From Roseovarius azorensis (lineage in GTDB: Bacteria > Pseudomonadota > Alphaproteobacteria > Rhodobacterales > Rhodobacteraceae): a stretch of DNA of 64,000 bases. Positions within the stretch are counted from its first letter, which is position 1. Each line of letters opens with the position of its first letter. Under the pieces are notes generated by a model, which was not told the origin of the DNA, made no database searches, and saw only the letters and a list, made by a program, of their open reading frames with translations. The stretch is from positions 56,945 through 120,944 of the forward strand of contig NZ_FOAG01000011.1 of the NCBI RefSeq assembly GCF_900109455.1, in the 5' to 3' direction. Positions 16,222-25,086 of this stretch are shown piece after piece. Both the position numbers and the translations under genes were made by a program.

Positions 16222-16940
16222 GATTGCAAGGCAAGCGCGCCTTTGTCACCGCCGCCGGTCAGGGGATCGGGCGCGCGATTGCCGAGGCTTACGTCCGCGA
16301 GGGCGCAGCGGTCACGGCGACCGACCTCGACGGCACGTTGCTCAAGGGATTGGAGGCCGAGACCTTCGCACTTGACGTGACCAACAAGGCGGCGCTTCAG
16401 GCCGCGATCCATGCGGCAAGTCCCGATATCCTGGTGAACTGCGCGGGTTTCGTGCATGCCGGGACGTTGCTCGAGGCGAGCGATGAGGATTTCGATTTCG
16501 CCATGACGCTCAACGTCAGGTCGCAGTTTCACGCCATGCAGGCCGCCGTGCCGGGCATGGTCAGGCGTGGCGGCGGCGCGATCGTCAACATCGCCTCGGT
16601 GGCCTCCTCGATCATCGCCGCACCCGGTCGCTGCGTCTACGGCACCTCCAAGGCGGCGATCATCGGCCTGACGAAATCCGTGGCGGTCGATTACGTCACG
16701 CACGGCGTGCGGGTGAACTGCATCTGCCCCGGCACGGTCGAGAGCCCGTCCCTGCAGAACCGTCTGCACGCCACCGGCGATTACGAGGCCGCACGCGCCG
16801 CATTCGTGGCGCGTCAGCCGATGGGGCGGATCGGGCAACCGGAAGAGATCGCGCATCTCGCAGTCTATCTGGGATCGGACGAGTCGAGTTTCACCACCGG
16901 CCAGGCGCATGTGATCGACGGTGGCTGGGCCGCCGCCTGA
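16218..16940 (+). CDS. SDR dehydrogenase, 2-keto-3-deoxy-L-fuconate dehydrogenase-like
   Basis: 240 residues. It has TAAGQGIGRA at the nucleotide loop, NCAGFVHAGTLLE, the active-site serine in NIASVASS, the catalytic CVYGTSKAAIIGLTKSVA, and CICPGTVESPSLQNR. The whole pattern matches the subfamily shared by bacterial 2-keto-3-deoxy-L-fuconate dehydrogenase and human BDH2. Oxidation at C4 of a 2-keto-3-deoxy acid would give the substrate of the FAH-family hydrolase at 10015-10860. It overlaps its neighbours on both sides (ATGA upstream, TGATG downstream), so it is tightly coupled within the operon. Confidence 0.83.
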   Translation: MRLQGKRAFVTAAGQGIGRAIAEAYVREGAAVTATDLDGTLLKGLEAETFALDVTNKAALQAAIHAASPDILVNCAGFVHAGTLLEASDEDFDFAMTLNVRSQFHAMQAAVPGMVRRGGGAIVNIASVASSIIAAPGRCVYGTSKAAIIGLTKSVAVDYVTHGVRVNCICPGTVESPSLQNRLHATGDYEAARAAFVARQPMGRIGQPEEIAHLAVYLGSDESSFTTGQAHVIDGGWAAA

Positions 16941-17836
16941 TGCCTGTCGGAGAGCCTCATCGCACGGTGGCTCAGCGCGAGAACCGCACCGCGTTCGGGG
17001 TGGCGATGATGGCGCTTGCGGTGCTTTTCTTCACCTGTATCGACACATCGGCGAAATGGCTGGTGACCGCCGGGATCGCGGCGATCCAGGTGGTCTTTGT
17101 GCGCTATGCGGTGCATTTTCTTCTGGCGCTCGTGCTCTTTCTGCCGCGCGAGGGGCGCGCCGCGATCCGCTCCAACGCGCCGGGGCGGCAATTCCTGCGC
17201 TCGACCTTCCTCTTCGGCAGCACGATCTGCAACTTCACCGCGCTGCAGTTCCTGCCGATCACCGTGACCACGACAATCATGTTCGCCGGACCGATCGCGG
17301 TGACCTTGCTGGCCATACCGATTCTGAATGAAAGGGTTGGCCTGCACCGCCTGGCGGCGGTTTGTGTGGGATTCGCCGGCGTTCTGGTCGTGATGCAGCC
17401 CTGGGGCACCGGATTTCACCCCGCCATGCTGCTCAACCTCGTGGCGATGGTTGTCGCCTCTCTGTATTTCATCATGACGCGCATGCTGGCCGGGATCGAG
17501 AGCAACGCCACCAGCCAGATCTGGGCTTCGGGTCTGGCGACCTTCTGTCTTGGGCCTTTCGCGATCCGCGTCTGGCAGTGGCCCGACGCCGGAGTCGACT
17601 GGGCGCCTTTCCTGCTGATCGGTGCGTTCGGTGGGGTCGGGCATATCTTTGCCACCCATGCGCATCGCATGGCGGATGCCTCGATCCTGGCGCCGATCGT
17701 CTATATCCAGATCGTTCTGGCGGCAGCCGCCAGCATCATCGTGTTCAATGTCTATCCGACGGTCTGGACATTGGGCGGCGGGCTGATCATCGCCGGGGCC
17801 GGTCTTTATATCTGGTGGCGCGAGCGGCGGAGGTGA
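16940..17836 (+). CDS. EamA/DMT-family membrane transporter
   Basis: 298 residues with ten predicted membrane helices in two EamA repeats. Typical segments are FFTCIDTSAKWLV, QFLPITVTTTIMFAGPIAVTLLA and AHRMADASILAPIVYIQIV. The start overlaps the SDR stop by 1 bp. As the last gene of the TRAP operon it may export a metabolite or a dead-end product; drug/metabolite transporters give no substrate information from sequence. It converges on the minus-strand operon, ending about 80 bp away. Confidence 0.85.
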   Translation: MPVGEPHRTVAQRENRTAFGVAMMALAVLFFTCIDTSAKWLVTAGIAAIQVVFVRYAVHFLLALVLFLPREGRAAIRSNAPGRQFLRSTFLFGSTICNFTALQFLPITVTTTIMFAGPIAVTLLAIPILNERVGLHRLAAVCVGFAGVLVVMQPWGTGFHPAMLLNLVAMVVASLYFIMTRMLAGIESNATSQIWASGLATFCLGPFAIRVWQWPDAGVDWAPFLLIGAFGGVGHIFATHAHRMADASILAPIVYIQIVLAAAASIIVFNVYPTVWTLGGGLIIAGAGLYIWWRERRR

Positions 17837-17915
17837 GGACCGACGCCACCGACCCGGCAAAAGCGGATCAGACCCCGGACGACGAAACAGCAGAAGTTTT
17901 CAACCGAACAGGCCG

Positions 17916-18839
17916 TCAACCACGACCCCTCTTCACCTCTTCGCCCAGATCCACACCGTTCAGCGAGGCCACGTGATCGGCCAGCATCGGCATGTAGTCT
18001 GCACCCTTGCCCTGAGCGACCGCGCTTGCAAAGGCGTTGCGGATGCTGGCTGACATCGGGTTGGCCATGCCCGCCGCCTGCGCCATCAGGCAGACATAGC
18101 CGATATCCTTGGCGGCATTGTCCAGGCTGAAGACATGCGCATCGCGGTTCCGGTCGCAGACCCATTGTGTATAGGTGTCGAAGAACCCACAGCCCATGCG
18201 GCTCCCGCCAATGACCTCGCGGATAAGCTGCGGCGCAAGCCCCACCCTGGCTCCCATGGTGAAGGCCTCGGCATAAAGCGCGGCATAGCCGGTGCCGAGG
18301 AAATTCATCACCAGTTTCATCTTGTGCCCCGCACCGACGGGGCCAAGATGCGTGACCGACCCGGCCCAGCACTCTATCACCGGCCTGACCTTGCTGAAGA
18401 TATCCGGTGCGGCACCGACCATCGCGTCGAGCGTGCCGGCCTCGGCCTCTTTGGGCGTGCGGCCCAGCGGCGCGTCTACCATGTGCATGCCGCTGGCCTC
18501 GAGTTCGGCAGCCAGCGCCTCGGTCGAGACCGGGTTGGCGGTGGTGGTGTCGACCACGATCAGCCCGGGGCGGCCATTGGCCATCAGACCCTCCGCGCCC
18601 CGGATCACCGCCTCTACCTGCGGCGAATTCGAGAGGCACAGAAAGATGATGTCACAAGCCACCGCCATCTCGGCAAGGCTGTCCGCCTCATGCGCGCCCA
18701 TGCCGGTCAGGCTGTCGATCGGCGCACGGTTCCGGTTGCCCCTGATCATCAGATCATAGCCGCCCCTGAGAATGTTGCTGGCCATGCCATGCCCCATATG
18801 GCCCACACCCACAAAGCCGATCCTTGGTTTGCCCGTCAT
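17916..18839 (-). CDS. Beta-hydroxyacid dehydrogenase family oxidoreductase, second YihU-like paralogue
   Basis: 307 residues with GFVGVGHMGHGMASNIL at the nucleotide site and the catalytic lysine in HKMKLVMNFLG. The substrate loop is again DAPLGRTPKEAEAGTL, carrying the GRT signature in place of SGG. Where YihU and the paralogue at 15331 have LINN, this protein has LVMN, so substrate choice may differ. It ends the minus-strand operon (dehydratase - SDR - hydroxyacid dehydrogenase - this gene), has GGGAGGACGG upstream and lies 22 bp from the previous gene. Its reaction is unassigned; 2-hydroxy-3-oxopropionate or sulfolactaldehyde-type semialdehydes are candidates. Confidence 0.82.
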   Translation of the reverse strand: MTGKPRIGFVGVGHMGHGMASNILRGGYDLMIRGNRNRAPIDSLTGMGAHEADSLAEMAVACDIIFLCLSNSPQVEAVIRGAEGLMANGRPGLIVVDTTTANPVSTEALAAELEASGMHMVDAPLGRTPKEAEAGTLDAMVGAAPDIFSKVRPVIECWAGSVTHLGPVGAGHKMKLVMNFLGTGYAALYAEAFTMGARVGLAPQLIREVIGGSRMGCGFFDTYTQWVCDRNRDAHVFSLDNAAKDIGYVCLMAQAAGMANPMSASIRNAFASAVAQGKGADYMPMLADHVASLNGVDLGEEVKRGRG

Positions 18840-18861
18840 ATCCCGTCCTCCCTGATCCGGT

Positions 18862-19800
18862 TCATGCGACCTGCGTCAAAAGCGGCCTGCCCGCCATGAA
18901 TACCGCGATATTGTCGCGTTGAAGCTGACCCATGGCCGCGCGTGTGACATGCGTGCCAGAGCCTTGATGCGGTTGCAGGACCACGTTGTCGAGCGCGGCA
19001 AAGCGCGGGTCGATACCCGGCTCAGACCGGAAAACGTCGAGCGCGGCCCCCGCCAGACGGCCATCCTCCAGCCGGTCGATCAACGCCACCTCATCCACGG
19101 TGGAGCCGCGCGAGATGTTCACCAGAACGCCGTTTTCCCCCAGCGCGTCAAGCACCTCGGCCGACACCATGCCTTCGGTTTCGGGCCCGCCGACAAGGGC
19201 GACGACGAGGTAATCGACTGCGTTGGCGAGCGCGACAGGATCATCATGATAGGTCCAGCCAGGCGTCTGCTTCTCGCCGCGCGACCAGTAATGCAATTCC
19301 ATCTTGAAGGCCGCGAGGCGATCCGCGATCTCGCGCCCGATCCGGCCCAGCCCGAGAATACCCACACGCCCGCCCGACATCTTGCGATTGAGCGGAAACT
19401 CCTGCCCGTCAGCCCAGGCACCGGAACGCGCGTGATCATCGCCCTGAACCATCCTGCGGCATTGCGCAATCAGCATGCCGACGGCGAGATCGGCCACATC
19501 ATCGTTGAGCACATCGGGCGTGTTCGTCACCGCCACGCTGCGTGTCTGCGCATCCGCCACCTTGATCGCGTCATAGCCCACGCCGTAATTGGCGATCAGC
19601 CCAAGCGCCGGAAAGAGATCCATCAGCGCGCCGTCGAATGTCGCGTGCCCCTTGAACGCGATGGCCCGAACCGTGGCGCGAGTCTCTTCATGGAGTGCTG
19701 CGGCGCTGTCGAGGCTGTCGACGATCCGCGCGCCGAGATCGTCGCGCAATGCGGCCGCGTCCACATCGCTGAACGATCCGATCGCCAGAACTTCTGTCAT
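18862..19800 (-). CDS. D-isomer-specific 2-hydroxyacid dehydrogenase
   Basis: 312 residues of the D-2-hydroxyacid dehydrogenase family. The nucleotide-binding motif GILGLGRIGREIADRL, the substrate-binding arginine in LVNISRGSTVDE, and the catalytic histidine in LQPHQGSGTH are present. YGVGYDAIKV and TNTPDVLNDDVADLA are typical of the glyoxylate/hydroxypyruvate reductase subgroup. The start at 19800 has GGAGGGATAT upstream. It could interconvert a 2-keto acid such as hydroxypyruvate, or a keto product of this locus, with the D-hydroxyacid using NAD(P)H. Confidence 0.87.
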   Translation of the reverse strand: MTEVLAIGSFSDVDAAALRDDLGARIVDSLDSAAALHEETRATVRAIAFKGHATFDGALMDLFPALGLIANYGVGYDAIKVADAQTRSVAVTNTPDVLNDDVADLAVGMLIAQCRRMVQGDDHARSGAWADGQEFPLNRKMSGGRVGILGLGRIGREIADRLAAFKMELHYWSRGEKQTPGWTYHDDPVALANAVDYLVVALVGGPETEGMVSAEVLDALGENGVLVNISRGSTVDEVALIDRLEDGRLAGAALDVFRSEPGIDPRFAALDNVVLQPHQGSGTHVTRAAMGQLQRDNIAVFMAGRPLLTQVA

Positions 19801-19821
19801 GTATATCCCTCCTGCCTGCGA

Positions 19822-20559
19822 TCAGCCACGTCCGACATAAGGCATTGCGGTGGCCATCACTGTCATGAATTGCACGTTCGCAGCCAGCGGCAGCGAGGCC
19901 ATGTGCAGCACCGATTGTGCGACATTGGCGACGTCCATCACCGGTTCGACCGCGAGCGATCCGTCTGCCTGCGGCACGCCCCTGGTCATCGCCTCCGCCA
20001 TCTCGGTCAGCGCATTGCCGATGTCGATCTGCCCGCAGGCGATGTCATAGGGTCGCCCGTCCAGGGACAGGCTCCGGGTGAGGCCGGTGATGGCATGTTT
20101 CGACGCGGTATAGGGCGACGAGCCCCACCGGGGCACATAGGCCGAAACAGAGCCGTTATTGATGATCCGCCCGCCCTGCGGATCCTGCCGCCGCATCTGC
20201 GCAAAGGCGGCGCGCGCGGCGATGAAGGCCCCCATGACGTTGACCTCGATGAGGGTGCGGATCTCGTCCAGATCCAGTTCGTCAATTGTCGCACCCTTCA
20301 TCGCCACGCCCGCATTGTTGAAGAGCGCGTCCAACCGCCCCCATTCGCCTGACGCCTTGGCGACCATCGCGTCGGTGGCGTCTGCGTCGGTCACGTCGCA
20401 GGGCAGGACAAGCGCCGCCCCGTGGCCCGCCGCCGTCTCGGCCAGGGCAGCCTCGCGCCGCCCCACGAGGCCCACGTTCCAGCCCGCCGCGAGAAAGGCC
20501 CGCGCGGTAGCGCGCCCCACGCCGCTGCCCGCACCCGTGATGATGATACCTTGTTTCAT
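19822..20559 (-). CDS. SDR-family oxidoreductase
   Basis: 245 residues of a classical short-chain dehydrogenase: TGAGSGVGRATARAF at the nucleotide loop, LFNNAGVAM, active-site NGSVSAYVPRWGSSPYTASKHA, and QIDIGNALTEMA. I start at the ATG at 20559, five bases after GAGGGG; a GTG two codons earlier (20565) is possible. It follows the dehydratase by only 9 bp and so is in its operon. A sugar, sugar acid or lactone-forming oxidation would fit the setting but the substrate is not deducible. Confidence 0.83.
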   Translation of the reverse strand: MKQGIIITGAGSGVGRATARAFLAAGWNVGLVGRREAALAETAAGHGAALVLPCDVTDADATDAMVAKASGEWGRLDALFNNAGVAMKGATIDELDLDEIRTLIEVNVMGAFIAARAAFAQMRRQDPQGGRIINNGSVSAYVPRWGSSPYTASKHAITGLTRSLSLDGRPYDIACGQIDIGNALTEMAEAMTRGVPQADGSLAVEPVMDVANVAQSVLHMASLPLAANVQFMTVMATAMPYVGRG

Positions 20560-20568
20560 ATGCACCCC

Positions 20569-22350
20569 TCAGTGATTGTCGCGCGGCAGGTTGCGCGCCA
20601 CGCGCTGATAGGCCGTTGCCAGTTCGAGGCACCCACCCTCGGCCAGTTGCCCGACATGGCGGCGATAAATTTCCTGCCACGGGGTCTGGTTCTCGATCTC
20701 GGGCGGGGTCCAGTCAGCCTTGCGGCGCGCCCATTCGTCAGGCTCTACCAGCGCCTCCATCGTGGCGGTGTTCAGGTCGAGCCGCACCCGGTCCCCGGTC
20801 TGCAGATAGGCAAGCCCGCCGCCTACCACGGATTCGGGCGAGGCGTTCAGGATCGAGGGGCTTTCCGATGTGCCCGATTGCCGTCCGTCACCGACAGTCG
20901 GCAGGTGGTTGACACCTGCCCGAAGCACTGCATCGGGCGGCTGCATGTTCACCACCTCCGCAGCGCCGGGATAGCCGACACACCCAACGTTGCGGATAAA
21001 GAGGATGGTTTTCTCGTCAATCCCGAGGCTCTGGTCATTGATCCGGTCGTGGTAGTCCTCGGGTCCCTCAAAGACCACCGCGCGCCCCTCGAATATCCCC
21101 TCTGCACCGGGCCTGGAGAGGAAACGCTTGCGGAAATCGTCGGAGATGACCGAGGTTTTCATCAGCGCGGAGTCAAAGAGATTGCCCGACAGCACGATGA
21201 ATCCGGCGTTCTTGCGCAGCGGATTGTCATAGGGGCGGATCACGTCATGGTCGACACTCTCGCGGCCCGCCAGATTCTCGCCCATGGTCCTGCCCGTGGC
21301 GGTCATGACGCCCGCATGCAGGCGGCCAGCCTTGTGCAGTTCGGCCATCACCGCAGGCACGCCGCCCGCGCGGTGGAAACTCTCGCCCAGATATTCCCCG
21401 GCGGGCTGCATGTTGACGAGAAGGGGCTCTTCGAATCCGATGGTCTGCCAGTCCTTGACGTTGAGGTCCACGCCCGCATGGCGCGCGATCGCCTGAAGAT
21501 GCGGCGGCGCGTTGGTCGAGCCACCAATCGCCGTGTTGGTCCTGATCGCGTTCTCGAACGCCTCTCGCGTCAGGATGTCCGAGGGTTTGAGATCCTCCAG
21601 CACCATCCCGACGATCCGCTTGCCGGTGGCAAAGGCCATCTCCATCCGTTCGCGAAACGGTGCCGGGATGGCCGAGGATCCGGTAAGCGTCATGCCAAGC
21701 GCCTCGGCCATGGCGTTCATCGTCGAGGCGGTGCCCATCGTGTTACAATGCCCCAGCGAGGGGGCGGAGGCGCAGGCACGCTCGATGAATTCCTCGTAGT
21801 CGATCTTGCCCTCGGCCAGCAGGCGCCGCCCCTCCCAGACCACCATGCCGGACCCGGCGCGCCTGCCCTTGTACCAGCCATCCAGCATCGGCCCGCCATT
21901 CAGGGCAATCGCCGGGATGTCCACCGTCGCCGCCCCCATGAGCTGCGCCGGCGTTGTCTTGTCGCAACCGGTGGTCAGGACCACGCCGTCGATGGGATAG
22001 CCGTGCAACACCTCCACAAGACTCAGATAGGCGAGGTTACGGTCGAGCGCCGCCGTGGGCCGTTTGCCGGTTTCCTGAATGGGGTGGATGGGAAATTCCA
22101 TCGGGATGCCGCCCGCATCGCGGATGCCGGCCTTGATCCGGTCCATCAGGAAGATGTGGATCTTGTTGCAGGGGGCGAGATCCGAACCGGTATTGGCGAT
22201 GCCGATGACGGGGCGATCGCTTTGCAGTTCCTCGCGGGTGAAGGTCTGGTTCTGATAGCGCTCAAGATAAAGCGCGGTCATGCCCGGATTGTTGGGGTTG
22301 TCGAACCATTCCTGCGAGCGGAAACGCTTGTTGGCGCGGGTGTTGCTCAT
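20569..22350 (-). CDS. IlvD/Edd-family sugar-acid dehydratase
   Basis: 593 residues. It belongs to the Fe-S dehydratase family that turns aldonic acids into 2-keto-3-deoxy acids. Cluster cysteines are visible in LAPCNKIHIF, VLTTGCDKTTPAQLMG and the later NVGCVGYPGAAEVVNM; the last form is characteristic of pentonate/hexonate dehydratases, not of IlvD itself. NTAIGGSTNAPPHL is also conserved. The ATG at 22350 has GGAGGAGGAC upstream; the frame running to 22740 is an artefact. A GntR operator (22416-22429) lies 66 bp upstream. It probably supplies the keto-deoxy acid to the kinase/aldolase or dehydrogenase/hydrolase branches. Arabinonate, xylonate, fuconate and sulfogluconate are all known substrates in this family. 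Confidence 0.9.
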   Translation of the reverse strand: MSNTRANKRFRSQEWFDNPNNPGMTALYLERYQNQTFTREELQSDRPVIGIANTGSDLAPCNKIHIFLMDRIKAGIRDAGGIPMEFPIHPIQETGKRPTAALDRNLAYLSLVEVLHGYPIDGVVLTTGCDKTTPAQLMGAATVDIPAIALNGGPMLDGWYKGRRAGSGMVVWEGRRLLAEGKIDYEEFIERACASAPSLGHCNTMGTASTMNAMAEALGMTLTGSSAIPAPFRERMEMAFATGKRIVGMVLEDLKPSDILTREAFENAIRTNTAIGGSTNAPPHLQAIARHAGVDLNVKDWQTIGFEEPLLVNMQPAGEYLGESFHRAGGVPAVMAELHKAGRLHAGVMTATGRTMGENLAGRESVDHDVIRPYDNPLRKNAGFIVLSGNLFDSALMKTSVISDDFRKRFLSRPGAEGIFEGRAVVFEGPEDYHDRINDQSLGIDEKTILFIRNVGCVGYPGAAEVVNMQPPDAVLRAGVNHLPTVGDGRQSGTSESPSILNASPESVVGGGLAYLQTGDRVRLDLNTATMEALVEPDEWARRKADWTPPEIENQTPWQEIYRRHVGQLAEGGCLELATAYQRVARNLPRDNH

Positions 22351-22415
22351 GCTGTCCTCCTCCAGATGGCCGCATATCCCGAACCTGCGGGGCGGTGCTT
22401 GCAGCAAGCATCGAA

Positions 22416-22429
22416 TTTGGTATACCAAA
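22416..22429. promoter_or_regulatory. GntR operator TTTGGTATACCAAA
   Basis: A perfect 14-bp palindrome, the same sequence as at 11624-11637. It lies in the divergent gap between the dehydratase operon (minus, start 22350) and the epimerase-like gene (plus, start 22562), and could control both. Confidence 0.75.
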
Positions 22430-22561
22430 ATGCAAGCCAAATCATAACCTCTTTGCAGCAAGCGCCCGGAATGGACATTCGGCACCGGCGCGCTGATACG
22501 CAATCTGGCGGCACGCGGGTTGCTCGCCGACCACTGAACACGCAGGAGAAGGAAGAACAGC

Positions 22562-23530
22562 ATGAATATCGTCATTATCGGCGGCGGCGGATTTCTGGGG
22601 CAAAAGCTGGCACGGGCGCTTGTCGCACGGGGCACGCTGAACGGCACGGCCATCAGCCGCATCACACTGGCGGATGTGAACGATCCGGCAGGCATCGAGG
22701 GGGCATCCTTGCCGGTGGAGACGGCACGCTGTGACATCACCGATCCGGCCTCGGTCGCGCGGGTCGTGACCGGCGAAACGGATGTGATCTATCATCTCGC
22801 CGCTGTCGTCTCGGCCCATGCCGAGGAGGAATTCGAGGACGGCATGCAGATCAACCTCTTCGGAACGTTGAATATTCTGGAGCGCTGCCGAAAACTGGGC
22901 ACCGCGCCGCTGATGGTCTTCACCTCGTCGATCGCCGTCTATGGCGGAGAGGTGCCGGACCCGATCACCGAGACCTCGCTGCTCAACCCGCAGACTTCAT
23001 ATGGCGCACAGAAGGCGGCGGGCGAGTTGCTGGTCAATGACTATTCGCGCAAGGGCTATGTCGACGGGCGCGGCGTGCGCCTGCCGACGATCTCGATCCG
23101 CCCGGGCAAGCCGAATCGTGCGGCGTCGAGCTTCATGTCGTCGATCCTGCGCGAGCCGCTGAACGGGCAAGCGGCCAATTGTCCGGTCGGCGAGGATTTT
23201 CTGCATTATTATCTCAGCCCGCGCAAATGCGTGGAAAACCTGATTCGCACGGCGGAAATCCCGGCCGCTGACCTTGGGCGCAACCGCATCCTGCAGATGC
23301 CGGGGCGCACCCTCTCGATCCGGCAGATGATCGACGCGATGAGTGCCGTCGCCGGACCCGAGCCCGCGCGGCTGATCACATGGCAGCCGGACGAGGCGAT
23401 CAGCAGCATCGTGGCCGGCTGGCGGTTCGACATCCATGCCGACCGGGCGCTTGCGCTCGGGCTGGCGGCGGATGCGAGTTTCGAGGAGAACGTGCGTTAT
23501 TACATCGAGGATGATCGGCCCGGCAATTAG
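22562..23530 (+). CDS. denD: NAD-dependent epimerase/dehydratase-fold protein, probable D-erythronate dehydrogenase
   Basis: 322 residues of the extended SDR family, with the nucleotide loop IIGGGGFLGQKLARAL, YHLAAVVS, FTSSIAVYGG and the YGAQKAA catalytic Tyr/Lys pair. The sequence style, notably SIRPGKPNRAASSFMSS followed by FLHYYLSPRKCVENL, is that of DenD, which oxidises D-erythronate to 2-keto-D-erythronate, and its uncharacterised relatives. No otnI/otnK/otnC partners are present, so its substrate in this locus may be another sugar acid. It lies alone on the plus strand, ending exactly next to the kdgK stop. Confidence 0.75.
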   Translation: MNIVIIGGGGFLGQKLARALVARGTLNGTAISRITLADVNDPAGIEGASLPVETARCDITDPASVARVVTGETDVIYHLAAVVSAHAEEEFEDGMQINLFGTLNILERCRKLGTAPLMVFTSSIAVYGGEVPDPITETSLLNPQTSYGAQKAAGELLVNDYSRKGYVDGRGVRLPTISIRPGKPNRAASSFMSSILREPLNGQAANCPVGEDFLHYYLSPRKCVENLIRTAEIPAADLGRNRILQMPGRTLSIRQMIDAMSAVAGPEPARLITWQPDEAISSIVAGWRFDIHADRALALGLAADASFEENVRYYIEDDRPGN

Positions 23531-24445
23531 TCAGGCCCCGGCCAGGGCTGCCTCGACCGCCGCGCGCCGGGGCATGGGGGCCACCGCGCCGTAGCCCTGC
23601 ACCGCCAGAGCCGCCGCCGCATTCGCATAGCGCGCGGCGGCAAAGGGATCGTTGCCCGCGACAAGCCGCGCCAGAAACGCCCCGTCGAACGTGTCCCCCG
23701 CGCCGGTGGCGTCCACCGCCTGCACCGGCCGTCCCGGCACACGTTTGCGCGCCTCGGGCGTGGCGACCAGCGTACCTTGGGGGCCGAGCGTCAGCGCGAC
23801 GATCCGCGCACCTAGGGCCAGGTAGAAATCGGCGATCGTGTCCGGATCGCTCAGCCCGGTGAGCAATTCGGCATCCTCCAGCCCCGGAAGGGCGATATCG
23901 GCCATGGCCATGCCCGCGTGAATGACCGCCCGCGCGCGGGCGAGCGGCCAGAGCTTGAGCCGCAGATTGCTGTCATAGGACACACGCCCGCCCGCCGCGC
24001 GCACGATTTGCATCGCGGCGAATACGGTATCGGCGGCGCTCTCGGATATCGCCTGGCTGATGCCTGATACATGCAGGATCCGCGCGCCTTCCAGCGCCGC
24101 GCGCGGCAGGTCGGCGGGGGTCATCCGGCTGGCCGCCGATCCGGCCCGGAAATAGCTGAATTCGTGCCCTTCCGGCCCGTGGGTGACAAAATAGATGCCG
24201 GTCTGGCCGCCCTCCACCTCGCGCACGGTGGAGGTATCGACGCCCTCGGCCCGCCACAGATCCATGAATGACCGGCCAAAGGCGTCCGCGCCGATATGGG
24301 TGAGATAGCCGACGCGCGCGCCCTGACGCGCGGCGGCAATCGCGCAATTGGAGGTATCCCCGCCATGGCCCGGCAGATAGCGCCCATCGGGTTGCTGATT
24401 GAATTCGAGGATCGGCTCGCCAAGACAGAGGATGTCGACAGCCAT
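23531..24445 (-). CDS. kdgK: 2-keto-3-deoxygluconate kinase (PfkB family)
   Basis: 304 residues of a PfkB sugar kinase. The start shows ILCLGEPILEFNQ, GGDTSNCAIAAARQGA is the sugar-binding segment, and the catalytic/anion-hole motif VDATGAGDTFDGAFL is intact near residue 250. Its position directly after a KDPG-type aldolase (1-bp overlap at 24445) makes 2-keto-3-deoxy-sugar-acid kinase the best assignment: the product phosphate ester is cleaved by the upstream aldolase. Other PfkB substrates cannot be excluded by sequence alone. Confidence 0.85.
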   Translation of the reverse strand: MAVDILCLGEPILEFNQQPDGRYLPGHGGDTSNCAIAAARQGARVGYLTHIGADAFGRSFMDLWRAEGVDTSTVREVEGGQTGIYFVTHGPEGHEFSYFRAGSAASRMTPADLPRAALEGARILHVSGISQAISESAADTVFAAMQIVRAAGGRVSYDSNLRLKLWPLARARAVIHAGMAMADIALPGLEDAELLTGLSDPDTIADFYLALGARIVALTLGPQGTLVATPEARKRVPGRPVQAVDATGAGDTFDGAFLARLVAGNDPFAAARYANAAAALAVQGYGAVAPMPRRAAVEAALAGA

Positions 24446-25074
24446 CAGCGCGCATCCGTGAGAGCGGCGCGAATGAGATCGCGCGCTGTGGCCTCGTCGC
24501 CTTGCTCCAGCGCGGCGGCAGGCAGCAGATTGCCGCCCATGCCGACGCAGAGCGCCCCGGCGGCGAGGTAATCGGCGGCGTTATCGGGCGTGACGCCACC
24601 CGTGGGCATCAGGGGAATATCAGGAAAAACCGCGCGCAGCGCCTTGAGGAATCCCGGACCACCAGCCGCATCGGCGGGAAAGACCTTGACCACATGCGCG
24701 CCATTCTGTGCGTGATGCAGCACCTCGCCGGGGGTCATCGCGCCAGGCAGATAGGGGATCTGCGCCACACCACAGGCCGCTGCCACCGCATCGCACCAGC
24801 AAGGCGAGACAATGAATCGCGCCCCCGCCGCGATCGCCCTGCGGGCCTCTGCGGCGTCAAGAACCGTGCCCGCCCCGAGAACGATATCGGGATGAGCAGC
24901 GCCAAGCCGTTCCAGAAGCGCGTCTGCATTGGGCACCGTCATGGTGATCTCAAGCACGCCCGCACCCTCTTCGGCCAGGATATGACAGGCGGTTTCGGCA
25001 ATGCGCGTCTCCCGATGCCGGATCACCGGGACGATCCGCGCCTTCTGCAAGGCATTCATGAGATGGTCGGTCAT
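24445..25074 (-). CDS. eda: KDPG/KHG aldolase family protein
   Basis: 209 residues of the class I 2-keto-3-deoxy-6-phosphogluconate aldolase. It has the catalytic glutamate in LEITMTVPNA, IVLGAGTVLDAAEA, the Schiff-base lysine in HVVKVFPADAAGG, and MPTGGVTPDNAADYL for phosphate binding. It cleaves the keto-deoxy acid phosphate to pyruvate and an aldehyde. I start at 25074 (GAGGGCC upstream), because the frame to 25104 runs through the operator. It is the first gene of the eda-kdgK pair. Confidence 0.88.
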   Translation of the reverse strand: MTDHLMNALQKARIVPVIRHRETRIAETACHILAEEGAGVLEITMTVPNADALLERLGAAHPDIVLGAGTVLDAAEARRAIAAGARFIVSPCWCDAVAAACGVAQIPYLPGAMTPGEVLHHAQNGAHVVKVFPADAAGGPGFLKALRAVFPDIPLMPTGGVTPDNAADYLAAGALCVGMGGNLLPAAALEQGDEATARDLIRAALTDAR

Positions 25075-25086
25075 ATGGCCCTCGGC

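Noticed and set aside
20422..22734. 770-residue plus-strand frame opposite the IlvD/Edd dehydratase
   Set aside because: Shadow frame with His/Arg-rich sequence; the opposite strand encodes a clear dehydratase.
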